This document shows positions 1 to 9,506 of a stretch of 64,000 nt of DNA, one piece after another. The position numbers and the translations under genes were made by a program. A model generated the notes under the pieces. It was given only the letters and a program-made list of their open reading frames with translations. It had not been told where the DNA came from and searched no databases. The stretch lies in the NCBI GenBank assembly GCA_902782145.1, contig CACZLZ010000016.1:1-64000 (forward strand), written 5' to 3'. Position 1 is the first letter of the stretch. Every line of letters starts with the position of its first letter. Source of the DNA: an uncultured Aeromonadales bacterium. GTDB taxonomy: Bacteria; Pseudomonadota; Gammaproteobacteria; Enterobacterales; Succinivibrionaceae.

Positions 1-367
1 CGGCAGCATCAGCAGTCCCGACAACTCCGGCACCGTCAGCAGTCCCGGCGACATCGGCAGTCACGGCACCAGTCCCGGCAACATCGGCTGCATCAGCAGT
101 CCCGGCACCGGTTCCGGTAGCGTCAGCAGTCTTGGCGGCTCCAGCAATATCAGTTTTCCCCGCACCGGCTCCTGTCCGCTCCCCAGTCCCGGCATCCGCA
201 CCGGGATCTCCAGTTGCCAGATCGCGGCCAGATCCGCTGTCCCCGGGAAAGATCCGCTCTTCCGGGGACAGATCACCGGCACCGGACGTGGCTCCCGTGA
301 TCAGATCCTCCTCTGCCCTGCCCTCCTGCCCGGGGGTGCCTGGCTCATGCTTCCCGGTCGGGTTCAC
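1..367 (-). CDS. Possible partial Ala/Gly/Thr/Asp-rich ORF after rnd (runs off window)
   Basis: On the minus strand a frame one base off that of rnd is open from about position 400 to the window edge. A GTG at 365-367 could start it. The predicted product is low complexity, with repeated Ala-Gly-Thr-Ala-Asp-like units near the edge and a Pro/Gly/Glu-rich beginning. It has no ATG near its beginning and no recognisable domain. It could be a separate GTG-started gene just after rnd, a frameshifted C-terminal extension of RNase D, or noncoding repeat DNA that happens to be open. The repetitive DNA (recurring cagcagtcccgg and catcggc words) favours caution. Confidence 0.3.
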   Translation of the reverse strand, partial: MNPTGKHEPGTPGQEGRAEEDLITGATSGAGDLSPEERIFPGDSGSGRDLATGDPGADAGTGERTGAGAGKTDIAGAAKTADATGTGAGTADAADVAGTGAVTADVAGTADGAGVVGTADAA

Positions 368-374
368 AGCGGGA

Positions 375-1628
375 TCACCCTTCTCCGGTGCCCGGGGCAG
401 TTACCGCCTCCGGGGCAGCAGCCGCCTCCGGCACTGCCGGCAACCCCAGCAGTTCCCTGATCTCCGGTATGGCAGCCACCTTTTCCCGGCCCGGGAGATC
501 CGGCTCCCCCAGCACCTGGCTTAAGATCTGCCGCCGCCAGGGGGTGCTGAGCATTTCCGGCAGATGCAGCAGATGCCGATCTTCACAGGACAGCCACACC
601 GTAAGCTCCTTCTGGCGCCGCTTGGATCCGGCCCGCTGATCCTCAATGCCCCTGGAGGCGCAGAAAGCGGCCAGGCGCTCCCGGTAACTGGCGACAAACT
701 GGACGGCAAACAGCTCTGAATTCATGGATGCGGAGCTGATCCCGGCGGGATCGGCGTGACGGTCAAAGAGGATGTTCAGGATCTCCCGGCCAAACTCCCG
801 GGAGGCCCGCCAGTGAAGCCCGGCCTTCTCCAGGGAGGCGGTGTTGCGGAAGGTGCCCGTAGCCAGCACCGGCAGCAGGCTGTCGGGGAAGATCCGCCTT
901 AAGGGGATGTTTTTCCGGGAGGCGGTCTCCTGGCGGAAGTTCACCAGTGCCCGGAGGCGGATGCGCGCTTCAAGCCCCATGCCCGGTGTCACGTGCTCAA
1001 GATAGGAGGAGGCGGGATCAAACTCATCGTGGCACCGCTCCACCCCCAGAGCCAGATCCTGCCGGTAGCAGTCCGTGTTTCCCCGCTCCTCCAGGAGGGC
1101 GGAAAGGATGTCATGGAGGCGCAGCAGATGGTACACATCCATGGCTGCATAGCGGATCTGCTTCTGGTTCAAGGGCCGGGACATCCAGATGCTGGTGGTC
1201 TGATCCTTGAGTACTTCCACATGAAGGTATTTGTCAGCGGCCGCGGCCAGACCCTGTTTGCTGGAATCCCCCACAAAGGAGAGCATGATCTGCAGATCGT
1301 CAATGTTCCGTGGCAGGGCTCCGGCACAGTGCCGGATGAGATCCAGATCCTCCCGCATGGAAAAGAAGATGAACAGGCAAGGAGAGCTGATCAGGGCCTG
1401 CCAGAAGGATCCGGCGGCGTCGCCCCGGAGGGCCACCAGATCAATGATGTACACCTCCCTGCCGTCATAAAGCTGCACCAGGGACGCCAGGGGATGCAGG
1501 GTGTCGATCTTCACAAACTCCGTGTCGATGCCCACCCGGCAGCCGGAGGCCAGCATCTCAAGCACCGGCTGGATCTTTCCGGGAGTGTCCACATACACCG
1601 GGCTCACACCCGCCGCCACCTCAGGCAT
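375..1628 (-). CDS. rnd: Ribonuclease D
   Basis: RNase D is a 3'-to-5' exoribonuclease that trims tRNA and other small RNA 3' ends in the cytoplasm. The 417-aa product starts with a DEDDy exonuclease domain: the first acidic motif is DTEFVK near residue 31, a QGLAA stretch follows, and the last motif carries Tyr and Asp in RYAAMDVYHL. The C-terminal half is helical and HRDC-like, ending in an Ala/Pro/Glu-rich tail. The chosen ATG overlaps the fadD stop by 8 bp. Starts further upstream would lie inside fadD. E. coli also has fadD followed by rnd, which supports both calls. An open frame beyond the stop may reflect a frameshift in the tail. Confidence 0.93.
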   Translation of the reverse strand: MPEVAAGVSPVYVDTPGKIQPVLEMLASGCRVGIDTEFVKIDTLHPLASLVQLYDGREVYIIDLVALRGDAAGSFWQALISSPCLFIFFSMREDLDLIRHCAGALPRNIDDLQIMLSFVGDSSKQGLAAAADKYLHVEVLKDQTTSIWMSRPLNQKQIRYAAMDVYHLLRLHDILSALLEERGNTDCYRQDLALGVERCHDEFDPASSYLEHVTPGMGLEARIRLRALVNFRQETASRKNIPLRRIFPDSLLPVLATGTFRNTASLEKAGLHWRASREFGREILNILFDRHADPAGISSASMNSELFAVQFVASYRERLAAFCASRGIEDQRAGSKRRQKELTVWLSCEDRHLLHLPEMLSTPWRRQILSQVLGEPDLPGREKVAAIPEIRELLGLPAVPEAAAAPEAVTAPGTGEG

Positions 1629-3327
1629 TGATGTTCCTCCTGTCCTTTTCCCTTTCCTTTTCCCGCTCCATCTCCCGGAGTCTGTTCCGCAGGATCTTGC
1701 CCACATTGGACTTGGGCAGGCTGTCCACAAACTCCACATATTTGGGGATCTTGTAATGGGCCAGATATTTCTGGCAGAACTCCGTGAGCTCCTGGGAGGT
1801 GAGGCCGGGATCCTTCCGCACCACAAAAACCTTCACCCGCTCCCCGCTGCCCGGATCCCTGACGCCGATAGCCGCCGCCTCCACCACCTTGGAGTTGGTG
1901 GCGATGACCTCCTCAATCTCGTTGGGATAGACATTGAAGCCCGACACCAGGATCATGTCCTTCTTCCGATCCACCAGGCGGATGAAGCGGTTCTCCAGCC
2001 ACACCCCGATGTCCCCGGAGTGAAACCAACCGTCAGTGAAAGATCCCCGGGTGTCCGCATCCCGGTACCAGTAGCCCCGGCACACCTGGGGTCCCCGGAT
2101 CCACAGCTCCCCGGGCTCATTCATGGCGGTGATCTCCTTGCCCTCCGGATCCACGATCCGCACCTCGGTGTAACTCACGGGACGGCCGATGTTGCCGGTG
2201 TAGATCTTCTGATCTGCCGGGCCCACGCACACCAGGGGTGAGCATTCAGTCATGCCGTAGCCCTCCAAAATGAAGGTGCCGGTGATCTTCTGCCAGCGCT
2301 CCGCCACCGCCTTCTGCACTGCGCAGCCGCCGCCCACCACCAGCTTCAGGGTGCTGAAATCAATGGAGGGGAAGTCGGGACTGAAGGTCAGGGCGTTGAA
2401 CAGGGTGTTGACCCCGGTGATCACCGTGGGGCGGAAACTGCGGATGGATCGGACCAGGGCGGGGATCTTCCGGGGATCCACGATAAGGCAGCTGCAGCCG
2501 CCGATCCGGGAGGTGAGCAGGAAGTTGATAGTCAGGGCAAAGACATGGTAAAGGGGCAGCGCCGACATGATCCGCTCCCGGCCCTCCTCCAGGATGCTGC
2601 CGTACTCCAGCAGTGTCTGCTCAATGTTGGACAGCAGGTTGGCATGGGTGAGGATGGCGCCCTTGGGGATCCCCGTGGTGCCCCCGGTGTACTGCAGAAA
2701 GGCGATGTCTCCGGAATCCGGATGCACCATGTCCGCCGGGGAGGACTGACCCAGCTTCAGGGCCTGGCGGAAGGTTCTGAAAGTGCGCAGGTTCCGGAGC
2801 CCCTCTCCGGTGCGGTGCACCAGGTAGTTGATCTTGTTCAGGAAAAAGGCCGACGCCCGGCCCCGCATGTCACCGATCCGGGCCACCACCACATGGCGCA
2901 CCAGGGTGTAGTCCATGATCTCCGCCAAACGTCCGGCGAAGTTCTCCAGGATCACCACGGCAGTGACCCCGGCGTCCAGGAGCTGATAATGCATCTCCCG
3001 GGAGGTGTACTGGGGATTGACGTTGACCACCGTGAGTCCGGCCCTGAGGGAGGCGATGATGGCCACAGGCATCTGGATGATGTTGGGCATCACCATGGCA
3101 ATGCGGTCCCCCTTCCGCATGCCCAGCACATTGATGAGATAGGAGGAGAAGGCAGCGGCCATGCGGTCAATCTCCCCGTAGGTCAGTGAGACGCCCATGC
3201 CCTCCAGCATGGGACGGTCAGCCCAGGCCGAGCAAACATGGGTGAACATGTCGGCCAGGGAGCGGTAGGGAAGCCTGAGCTTTCCGCCCCCGGGGGAATT
3301 GGTGGAGTCATCACTGGTGCTGTGCAT
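1621..3327 (-). CDS. fadD: Long-chain fatty acid-CoA ligase
   Basis: FadD activates fatty acids to acyl-CoA using ATP, at the inner membrane. The 568-aa product has the AMP-binding signature YTGGTTGIPKGA, the GYGMTEC motif, the WFHSGDIG motif and the late motif around DRKKDMILVSGFNVYP. These are the hallmarks of the acyl-adenylate ligase superfamily, and the length matches E. coli FadD (561 aa). The ATG at 3325-3327 was chosen because the alignable N-terminus begins there; the frame stays open another 300 bp upstream without family similarity. It is translationally coupled to rnd by an 8-bp overlap. Other long-chain acyl-CoA ligases are possible, but rnd next door favours FadD. Confidence 0.9.
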   Translation of the reverse strand: MHSTSDDSTNSPGGGKLRLPYRSLADMFTHVCSAWADRPMLEGMGVSLTYGEIDRMAAAFSSYLINVLGMRKGDRIAMVMPNIIQMPVAIIASLRAGLTVVNVNPQYTSREMHYQLLDAGVTAVVILENFAGRLAEIMDYTLVRHVVVARIGDMRGRASAFFLNKINYLVHRTGEGLRNLRTFRTFRQALKLGQSSPADMVHPDSGDIAFLQYTGGTTGIPKGAILTHANLLSNIEQTLLEYGSILEEGRERIMSALPLYHVFALTINFLLTSRIGGCSCLIVDPRKIPALVRSIRSFRPTVITGVNTLFNALTFSPDFPSIDFSTLKLVVGGGCAVQKAVAERWQKITGTFILEGYGMTECSPLVCVGPADQKIYTGNIGRPVSYTEVRIVDPEGKEITAMNEPGELWIRGPQVCRGYWYRDADTRGSFTDGWFHSGDIGVWLENRFIRLVDRKKDMILVSGFNVYPNEIEEVIATNSKVVEAAAIGVRDPGSGERVKVFVVRKDPGLTSQELTEFCQKYLAHYKIPKYVEFVDSLPKSNVGKILRNRLREMEREKEREKDRRNINA

Positions 3328-3837
3328 ACAAATCGCGCCACTATGGATTGGCGCCGCCGCTGAATGAAAAGAGTGAGCCCGGCTCCCCGGGCCGGCGGAG
3401 TGTATGGACACAGCCCGCCCCCGTGATTTTGATCCAGATCCCCTGTCCATGGCAAGCAAAGCGGTGCCGCCACATGGCAAAACATAACCACAGTCAAAAA
3501 ACCGGGATGGACAGGCGCCATGGAGAGGTGGAGGGATCCCCAAGACCGGGAGTGCTGCGCCGTGCCGGAAGACGGAAGCCGCCGGTGTCCCGGCAGTCTG
3601 TGAGAGCGGCGATTCGGTCCGGACGGACACAGGATCTTAATCCCTGCACATGGTGTCATACCGGGAGCTGAGACCGTACCGTAATGGGATCGGTGATCTA
3701 AGCCGGATCCTCCGGGAAGCGATCCGGCGGTCACAAAATTCCATGGAGAAACCTGCCTGCCGGTAACATGATCTGTCAGGGACAGGCTATCATCCGGTAA
3801 GGAAACACGCTGATGAAAGCCGGATCAGTGTCCGATA

Positions 3838-4066
3838 ATTCCATGGAAAAAGTAGTCATGAGGTCAGAAAACTCCATGAAAAAAGTAGCCTGACTGATAT
3901 AAAACTCCATGGAAAAAAGCTGGCTGGCTGACAGAAATTCCATGGAAAAAGCTGAAAAACTGACAGAAACTCCATGGAAAAAGCTGAAAAACTGACAGAA
4001 ACTCCATGGAAAAAGCTGAAAAACTGACAGAAACTCCATGGAAAAAGTTGTCATCCCCATCCAGAA
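3838..4066. repeat. Degenerate 32-33 bp tandem repeat array
   Basis: Seven units begin with tccatgg or tccatga at about 3840, 3873, 3906, 3939, 3971, 4003 and 4035. The period is 32-33 bp. The units at 3939, 3971 and 4003 are nearly identical (core ccatggaaaaagctgaaaaa). The first and last units are diverged, and an isolated relative lies at about 3741. The minus strand happens to be open as a Phe/Ser-rich frame, which is not believable as a gene. The rest of the gene-free stretch 3328-4324 is GC-rich with no recognised gene. Confidence 0.8.
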
Positions 4067-4324
4067 ACTCGCTGGAGAAACAGCCGCCTGTCCGGAAATC
4101 CGAGTCCGGAAATCCGCCTGCAAGCCAATGCCCGCCGGAAAAGATGCCATCATCAGCAGCATCTGGTCAGCACCGGAACCGCTGCCCCTGATCCGGACTG
4201 TCCTCTGATCCGGATCAGCGGTCAAACCGGGTTTTCATCATCCCGGAGCCGCCACCCAGAGGATGCGTTGCTATCCCGCCTGCCAACCAGCTCCGTCTAC
4301 TGGCTCACTGATCATGGAGATCCA

Positions 4325-5683
4325 ATGCTGGAACGAAAAACTGACCGCATCCTCCGGGAATGGAAGTCCCAGCCCGGACACCGGCCCCTGATCATCAGGG
4401 GTTGTCCCCGGTGCGGCAAAACCTTTTCAGTGCAGAAGTTTGCCCGGGAAAACTATGCCAGGATCATCAGCCTCAGTTGCAGGGAAAACCCGGATCTGGC
4501 CGCTGCCCTTGCCGGCAGGACAGATCCGGACTCCATCCTCCTTAGGCTCTCGGCGCTGCTTCCTCCGCCGGTGAACTTTGTCCCGGGGAACACGCTCCTG
4601 ATCTTCAGGGAGATCCAGGAATGCCCCGGTGCCTGGGCCGCCCTCAGGCTCCTCAGCCAGAACGGAAGGTTTGACGTGATCGGCACCAGCTCCTTTCCAG
4701 AAGCCGGGGATGTCTTGCAGTCCTCCGCCGCAGATCCGGACAACCGGGAGACGGTCCGGATCATGCACCCCCTGGACTTTGAAGAGTTTCTCCTGGCCCA
4801 GGGCATCGGTGATCAGCACATCGCACTGCTCGCCGATGCCCTGAAGTCGGAAAACCCCGTGCCCGAAGCTTTGCACTGCCGCATGAGGGAACTGCTCCTG
4901 CTGTATGCGGTCACCGGGGGCATGCCAGAGGCGGTGGAGTGCCTGCTGGAGACCCATAACCTGCGCCTGGTGCGGGAGATCCAGCAGGACATCATCGGAT
5001 CTTTCCTGGACAGCCCTCTCCGGCAAACCGGAGCCTTTACCGCCCACTCATCCTCCGGATCCCGCAGCCGGTCCCTTGTCCGGGAATGCCTACTGTCCGT
5101 TCCGGATCACCTCAGCCGGGAGAACCGGAAATTCCAGTATGCCCGGGTACGGAAAGGCGGAACCGCAGCGCAGTTTGCCGCCAGCCTCCGGTGGCTGGAG
5201 GAGGCCGGGATCATTGTCCGGTGCCACAACCTTGCCCGCTTGGAACTGCCCCTGGAAGACAGCGTCCTGCCGGAAAGCTTCAAGATCTACATGCAGGACA
5301 CGGGGCTGTTCGTCAGCATGCTTGATGATCGGCTCCCCGCCGCCATTCTTCAGGGCAGCCTTGCGGGGAACAATGGCGCCGTTGCCGAGGCCCTGGCGGC
5401 TGATATCCTCAACAAATTGGACCTCCGGCTATGCTACTACCGCCGGAAGTCAGGCCTGACTGTTGACTTAGTCCTCCCGTACCAGGGCGAATGCCTCCTG
5501 ATAGAGATCCGCAAAACCACGGGGAACGCAAAGGCACTCCGAATGGTTCTGGCCCGCCAGGACGGACACCCGGTGGCCGGCGCCTTCAAGTTCGGGGACT
5601 GGAACATCAGCCGGCAGGGAAGGATCCTGCGCCTGCCGTGGTACATGATGTTCCTGCTGAAGCCATCCGGGGACGGAGACTGA
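4325..5683 (+). CDS. AAA_14/DUF4143-type ATPase
   Basis: The 452-aa product resembles the mobile ATPase family with an N-terminal AAA_14 domain and a C-terminal DUF4143 domain. The P-loop GCPRCGKT lies about 25 residues from the start, followed by a LIFREIQECP segment in the Walker B position. Near the C-terminus a VDLVLPYQGECLLIEIRKT stretch resembles the PD-(D/E)XK-like part of DUF4143, but with Arg where the ExK lysine would sit. The start is the ATG preceded by GGAG with five bases of spacing; the frame is open another 19 codons upstream. The gene stands alone and is as GC-rich as its surroundings. The biological role of the family is not established. Confidence 0.75.
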   Translation: MLERKTDRILREWKSQPGHRPLIIRGCPRCGKTFSVQKFARENYARIISLSCRENPDLAAALAGRTDPDSILLRLSALLPPPVNFVPGNTLLIFREIQECPGAWAALRLLSQNGRFDVIGTSSFPEAGDVLQSSAADPDNRETVRIMHPLDFEEFLLAQGIGDQHIALLADALKSENPVPEALHCRMRELLLLYAVTGGMPEAVECLLETHNLRLVREIQQDIIGSFLDSPLRQTGAFTAHSSSGSRSRSLVRECLLSVPDHLSRENRKFQYARVRKGGTAAQFAASLRWLEEAGIIVRCHNLARLELPLEDSVLPESFKIYMQDTGLFVSMLDDRLPAAILQGSLAGNNGAVAEALAADILNKLDLRLCYYRRKSGLTVDLVLPYQGECLLIEIRKTTGNAKALRMVLARQDGHPVAGAFKFGDWNISRQGRILRLPWYMMFLLKPSGDGD

Positions 5684-5928
5684 TTCGGTACCAAGGCAAG
5701 GATCGTGGTCGGATCCTGATCATGAGGATCCCGATCATGATAACGAGCCTGCTCCTGCCCTTTTTCTGATCGGCGGGATCAGGATCCTGCAAAGCCGGGC
5801 ACAAGTCCGTCCCCAGACCACACGGGGAGCTGCGCACCATTGATGATCGGCAACGACCCGGAGCATGGATCCCGCCCGCCCGGGAGAGCCCCTCCCGGAC
5901 TTCTGCCAGCCCCGCACGGAGATCCGCT

Positions 5929-7410
5929 TCAGCTGATCCCCCGGTCCCGGCAGACGATCTCCCAGGCCACATTGATGGCCTTGGTCATCTCGGTGCATTT
6001 GGCCACCGACTCCGAGGACAGACCCAGGGACATGGCCTTGTCCGGATGATAGCGGGCAAGAAGCCGGCGGTAGGTCCGGCGGAGGGTGTCATCCGGATCA
6101 TTCCGGGAGCACTGGAGGGTGACATAGGCCTGGCGGATCTCATCCGTGGTGCTGTCCAGGGACTCACTCTTCCGGCCGCTTCTTCCCCGGTCACTGCGGG
6201 ATCCCCCTGCCCCGTTACGCTGCTCCTGCCAGGAGCCGTCCCGCCGGGGCTCCTCCTGGTGCCGCCGGTAACGGCGGGACCGGAGGATCTCGCTGCTCAC
6301 ATAGTCCCCCTCCGTCTCATCCAGGAGAAGATCATATCTGGCAGCCATGGCCGCAAAGAGCCCATCAGCAATCTGGCGGCTGATCCCCAGGCATTCGGCA
6401 AGACTGCGGAAGTAGCGCTGCTCCCCGGCGGTGACATGCTCGTCATAAAAAAGCGGGGTGGTCACCAAAGCCAGAAAGCCCCGGGCAAACCTCAGTCCCC
6501 GGCGGGGGATCTCCCCCCGGCCCACCAGACGGCTGATCTCAGGAAGGGTCAGACCTGCACCCCGAACTATGTGGCCGGCGGCAGCCGCCGCCTGTCTCCG
6601 GGGGAGGGCAAGCTGATAGAAGATCTCGTCAACGCACAGCTGCCGGAACTGATCATCGCTGGAGCATATGGCCAGACTCTTGCCCAGAACCACAAATATG
6701 CTCTGGAGCATTTCCTCAGAGATCTCCAGACCCTGAAACAGCCAGGCATATTCGGCATCCTCCGGCCGGGAACTGGCACCTCCCCCGTTAGGATCGAACT
6801 CAGCCTGCTCCCGCCGGGAGGAATTCCCATCCGGCTGTGACCCGCCGTCCTGCTCCCCCGCCAGCTCCGGATCCCAGTCAAAAAACCTGTTCAGGGAAAG
6901 GAAGGCCTCACGGTACCGGGGCATGCAATAATAACGCCAGACTGCCATGAAGAGCCCCACACACAAGGCGCTCAGGAAAACCGTACTGACACCGAAGCCA
7001 CAGGCGATGCCCACCCGGGGAACAATGAAGGCCGGCACCAGCACCAGGGTGGCCGATGCCCGGGCGTCCACCATGTAGTGGGCGCTGTTGCTCTTAAACT
7101 CCAGGGCCACCATAAGCACTGCCGCCAGGATCCCGTACACCACGTAAGGGGTGCCCAAATCTGCAGCGGAAAAAACGGTGAACAGCAGAAGGGCGAAGAG
7201 GGAAACAACTCCGGCCAGCCCCAGGATCACCGTGGCCCCAAGATCCAGGATCCTTAAGAGGCGCAGGATCCCCGGGGACGCCCGGGTGCCCCGGGGATCC
7301 AGTGCATACCGGAGAAACTGCAGTCCCGGGATCCACAGGATGGCAACCAGGAGCAGAAAAACGATCAGATGATCGTCATAGAGCAGGTAAAAAGGCTCCA
7401 GCAGGTTCAT
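5929..7410 (-). CDS. Membrane-anchored DjlA-like J-domain protein
   Basis: The 493-aa product begins with several hydrophobic segments (roughly residues 10-180, about four or five membrane spans). A charged linker follows, then a helical TerB-like region (about 225-380), a second Arg/Ser-rich linker and a C-terminal J-domain. The J-domain carries the HPD motif in RYHPDKAMSLGL and ends close to the C-terminus, as in DjlA. J-domains stimulate DnaK ATPase activity, so this is probably a membrane co-chaperone. It differs from E. coli DjlA, which has a single membrane span. The start has a GGAGG five bases upstream. It lies downstream of the HEAT-like gene on the same strand. Confidence 0.7.
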   Translation of the reverse strand: MNLLEPFYLLYDDHLIVFLLLVAILWIPGLQFLRYALDPRGTRASPGILRLLRILDLGATVILGLAGVVSLFALLLFTVFSAADLGTPYVVYGILAAVLMVALEFKSNSAHYMVDARASATLVLVPAFIVPRVGIACGFGVSTVFLSALCVGLFMAVWRYYCMPRYREAFLSLNRFFDWDPELAGEQDGGSQPDGNSSRREQAEFDPNGGGASSRPEDAEYAWLFQGLEISEEMLQSIFVVLGKSLAICSSDDQFRQLCVDEIFYQLALPRRQAAAAAGHIVRGAGLTLPEISRLVGRGEIPRRGLRFARGFLALVTTPLFYDEHVTAGEQRYFRSLAECLGISRQIADGLFAAMAARYDLLLDETEGDYVSSEILRSRRYRRHQEEPRRDGSWQEQRNGAGGSRSDRGRSGRKSESLDSTTDEIRQAYVTLQCSRNDPDDTLRRTYRRLLARYHPDKAMSLGLSSESVAKCTEMTKAINVAWEIVCRDRGIS

Positions 7411-7481
7411 GCAGGCCTCCGGTTACAGGTGAGTGATCTCACGGATCTCAGGTTCAGACTCAGGAGCAGGATCCGGTCCCC

Positions 7482-7964
7482 TCATAAGGGATCTTCCTGG
7501 CTTCCCGCGCCCTGGCGCTCAGGAGATGGATCCAGACCCGAACGGATCCGGGCAATACGGTCCTCAGCCAGGCGCCACCCCATGAAAAGATTGATATCCT
7601 CCAGGGCGTCAGCAATACGTCCGGAGAAATCCCGGTTCTCCGCCAGTTCCCGGAGCAGCAGCGGCCGAACGGTATCTCTGTCCAGGCATCTTTGCCGCCG
7701 GACCGCGTAGGATAGACCCAGGACGGCATTGGCCCGGATCCGGGGATCCAGATCAGACAGGAGCCGTACGCATATCGCAACGGCCTTCCGGGGATCTGGC
7801 AACAGTTCACCCACCCTGAGTGGCAACAGCAGACGCTCCTCAGCACTGCCCTCCCGAAGGATCCGTCTGGCCTCAGCAAAGGTGACCTCCACCAGGGAAC
7901 GATAGATCATGCCATCACTGACCTCACCGATGCCGGTCAAACCACTGAAGGTAGGAGAATGCAT
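7482..7964 (-). CDS. Small HEAT-repeat-like protein
   Basis: The 160-aa product is helical and contains a HEAT/armadillo-like stretch (RLLSDLDPRIRANAVLGLSY) of the kind found in protein-protein interaction scaffolds. No catalytic motif or signal peptide is visible. It ends 71 bp before the DjlA-like gene on the same strand, so the two may be co-transcribed. The ATG at 7964 has only a weak ribosome-binding site; an internal ATG at the MIYRSLVE segment is an alternative. Its promoter would lie in AT-rich DNA next to the transposase remnant. Function unknown. Confidence 0.55.
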   Translation of the reverse strand: MHSPTFSGLTGIGEVSDGMIYRSLVEVTFAEARRILREGSAEERLLLPLRVGELLPDPRKAVAICVRLLSDLDPRIRANAVLGLSYAVRRQRCLDRDTVRPLLLRELAENRDFSGRIADALEDINLFMGWRLAEDRIARIRSGLDPSPERQGAGSQEDPL

Positions 7965-8098
7965 GTCACTTGGTTTATTTAAATGTCTTAAGTCCTAAAG
8001 TGGTTGTCATAATCTTGTAGCATACCATAATGAGTGGCGAAAATTTTTCGACCCCAAAAGATCCTTATGCAGTCTATACTTTTAGCACTTAAAAAATT

Positions 8099-8386
8099 TT
8101 GCAAAAACCCAAAATTCCTGCTGGTAAATTCACTAACGGTCAGTTCAATATTCAAAGGATAAATAGTTATCATAGCGAGCATAAAAATTTAACAAATTTT
8201 CATTTCCATAGCGTAGCCACAAAGTATCTTAACAACTATGTGGTATACCACAACTTTGTTAATATCGCTAAAGAGACTTTTAGTGAAAAACTTGATATTT
8301 TAAAGAACTTTGTATTCTCAACTGTGTGCAACACAAGAGAATACAGGATTGTTTTAAGAATTCAATTTCTGTTTAATACTTTGTAA
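8099..8386 (+). pseudogene. 3' remnant of an IS1595/ISXO2-like transposase
   Basis: A 95-codon open frame contains a GKFTNGQFNIQRINSYHS segment followed by VATKYLNNYVVYHNF. This is the C-terminal signature of ISXO2-like (IS1595 family) transposases as I know them. The catalytic DDE core is missing: the frame is closed by a stop just upstream and there is no initiating ATG, so it is a fragment. It is AT-rich and sits immediately downstream of the restriction-modification genes, suggesting the island arrived with or near an insertion sequence. The rest of 7965-8386 has no recognised gene. Confidence 0.55.
8239..8252. repeat. Perfect 14-bp palindrome
   Basis: TGTGGTATACCACA is perfectly self-complementary. 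It lies inside the transposase remnant, between the methyltransferase stop and the HEAT-like gene. It may be chance, an operator, or a trace of the mobile element; nothing else supports a function. Confidence 0.3.
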
Positions 8387-9502
8387 TTATTTCTGCATAA
8401 AAATCAAGTACTCTTTATTATCATCATTTCTAGTCCATTCATTAGTCCACTTCATTCCTGCCATTACATTTTTTTTATAATCTATTTCATATATATTTTT
8501 TAAAGAACCATTTTCATTTACAATATCAATCAATTCTTCTTTGGTTGCTCTACCTCCAGAACTATATGATAGTAAAATATAATTGGCATCAGTTGAATCT
8601 ATAAGTCGTTTTAAAGATTGCATTGCAATATAATGACCAGTATCATCTTTTCTGAACTCTTCAAACACTGATGCACTAACCGTATCTCTTGAATCTTCCC
8701 TTCTATTTACTTTACCAAATAACTTCGGTTTATCATTTAAAATTACACTTGTCCAAAAATGATAATAGGAATTATAACGAACTCTGCTAGGTGGCATTTT
8801 TTCATTATTTGAACCATAAGGCGGATCAAAATATGCAAAATCATAATGACAATTTTTAATAACATTAAAAACGTCGTTTTTGATAACATTATTATTTGAA
8901 TGAATGTTAAATCTTTTTGGTAAGACTAAATATAGATCGTTACTTGATCTAGGAGACCATTTTGCTAAGTAAGAGGAAAAATGACCAATCGTACTGTCAA
9001 CCTTATCAAGTGCTAAAATTAGCGAGGTTAATAAAACCGATTTATCCACTTTATCGAGTTTTAAATTTTCTATTTCTTCACGAATAACATCTAATTTTTG
9101 CATATTCTTGCGTTTGAATGGCTTTTTAGAGTCATCATCATATCCACCATAATTCTCCGTAAACCAACCATCGCAAGGTGTCAAATTATTCAAATGATCT
9201 ATCAAATTTTGATAAAATGAATCATCTTTTCCTTTCATTAAATAGCAATTACCGAATACCTCTGACCAACAAGAAATATCATTACATGTTGTATCATATC
9301 CCATTTGTGCAAACATCTGGCTAACTCTAGTAGTTCCGCTAAAACCATCAAGTACAGTTTTGATATTAGGTTGAGATTTGATAATGCTTTCTATATAAGG
9401 AAGTAATTTTAATTTTGAACCAGCATATTTAATACCTTCAGTTTCTAAAGGCAAAGATTTATTATCAAAATTAGAACTTTTGAACAATTCTAACTGACAC
9501 AT
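8387..9502 (-). CDS. D12-class adenine-specific DNA methyltransferase
   Basis: This is the modification half of a restriction-modification pair, methylating adenine N6 with S-adenosylmethionine. The 371-aa product shows the SAM-binding motif (VLDGFSGTTRVSQ, about residues 50-62) and the catalytic DPPY motif (YFDPPYGSNNEKMPPSR, about residue 225). It starts with an AAGGAG ribosome-binding site and follows the endonuclease gene after 4 bp. Base composition is far more AT-rich than the flanking chromosome, a clear sign of transfer. The recognition sequence cannot be told from the sequence. Confidence 0.88.
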   Translation of the reverse strand: MCQLELFKSSNFDNKSLPLETEGIKYAGSKLKLLPYIESIIKSQPNIKTVLDGFSGTTRVSQMFAQMGYDTTCNDISCWSEVFGNCYLMKGKDDSFYQNLIDHLNNLTPCDGWFTENYGGYDDDSKKPFKRKNMQKLDVIREEIENLKLDKVDKSVLLTSLILALDKVDSTIGHFSSYLAKWSPRSSNDLYLVLPKRFNIHSNNNVIKNDVFNVIKNCHYDFAYFDPPYGSNNEKMPPSRVRYNSYYHFWTSVILNDKPKLFGKVNRREDSRDTVSASVFEEFRKDDTGHYIAMQSLKRLIDSTDANYILLSYSSGGRATKEELIDIVNENGSLKNIYEIDYKKNVMAGMKWTNEWTRNDDNKEYLIFMQK

Positions 9503-9506
9503 ATAA

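Noticed and set aside
3838-4066. Possible CRISPR array because of the 32-33 bp period
   Set aside because: The whole period is repeated with no unique spacers, and no cas gene is present; it is a tandem repeat.
3776-4225. Minus-strand 149-codon Phe/Ser-rich ORF
   Set aside because: It is a translation of the tandem repeat array, with no ribosome-binding site and no domain.
8387-9502. Housekeeping Dam methylase
   Set aside because: The gene is AT-rich, adjacent to a putative endonuclease and in an island with a transposase remnant, so a mobile restriction-modification enzyme fits better.
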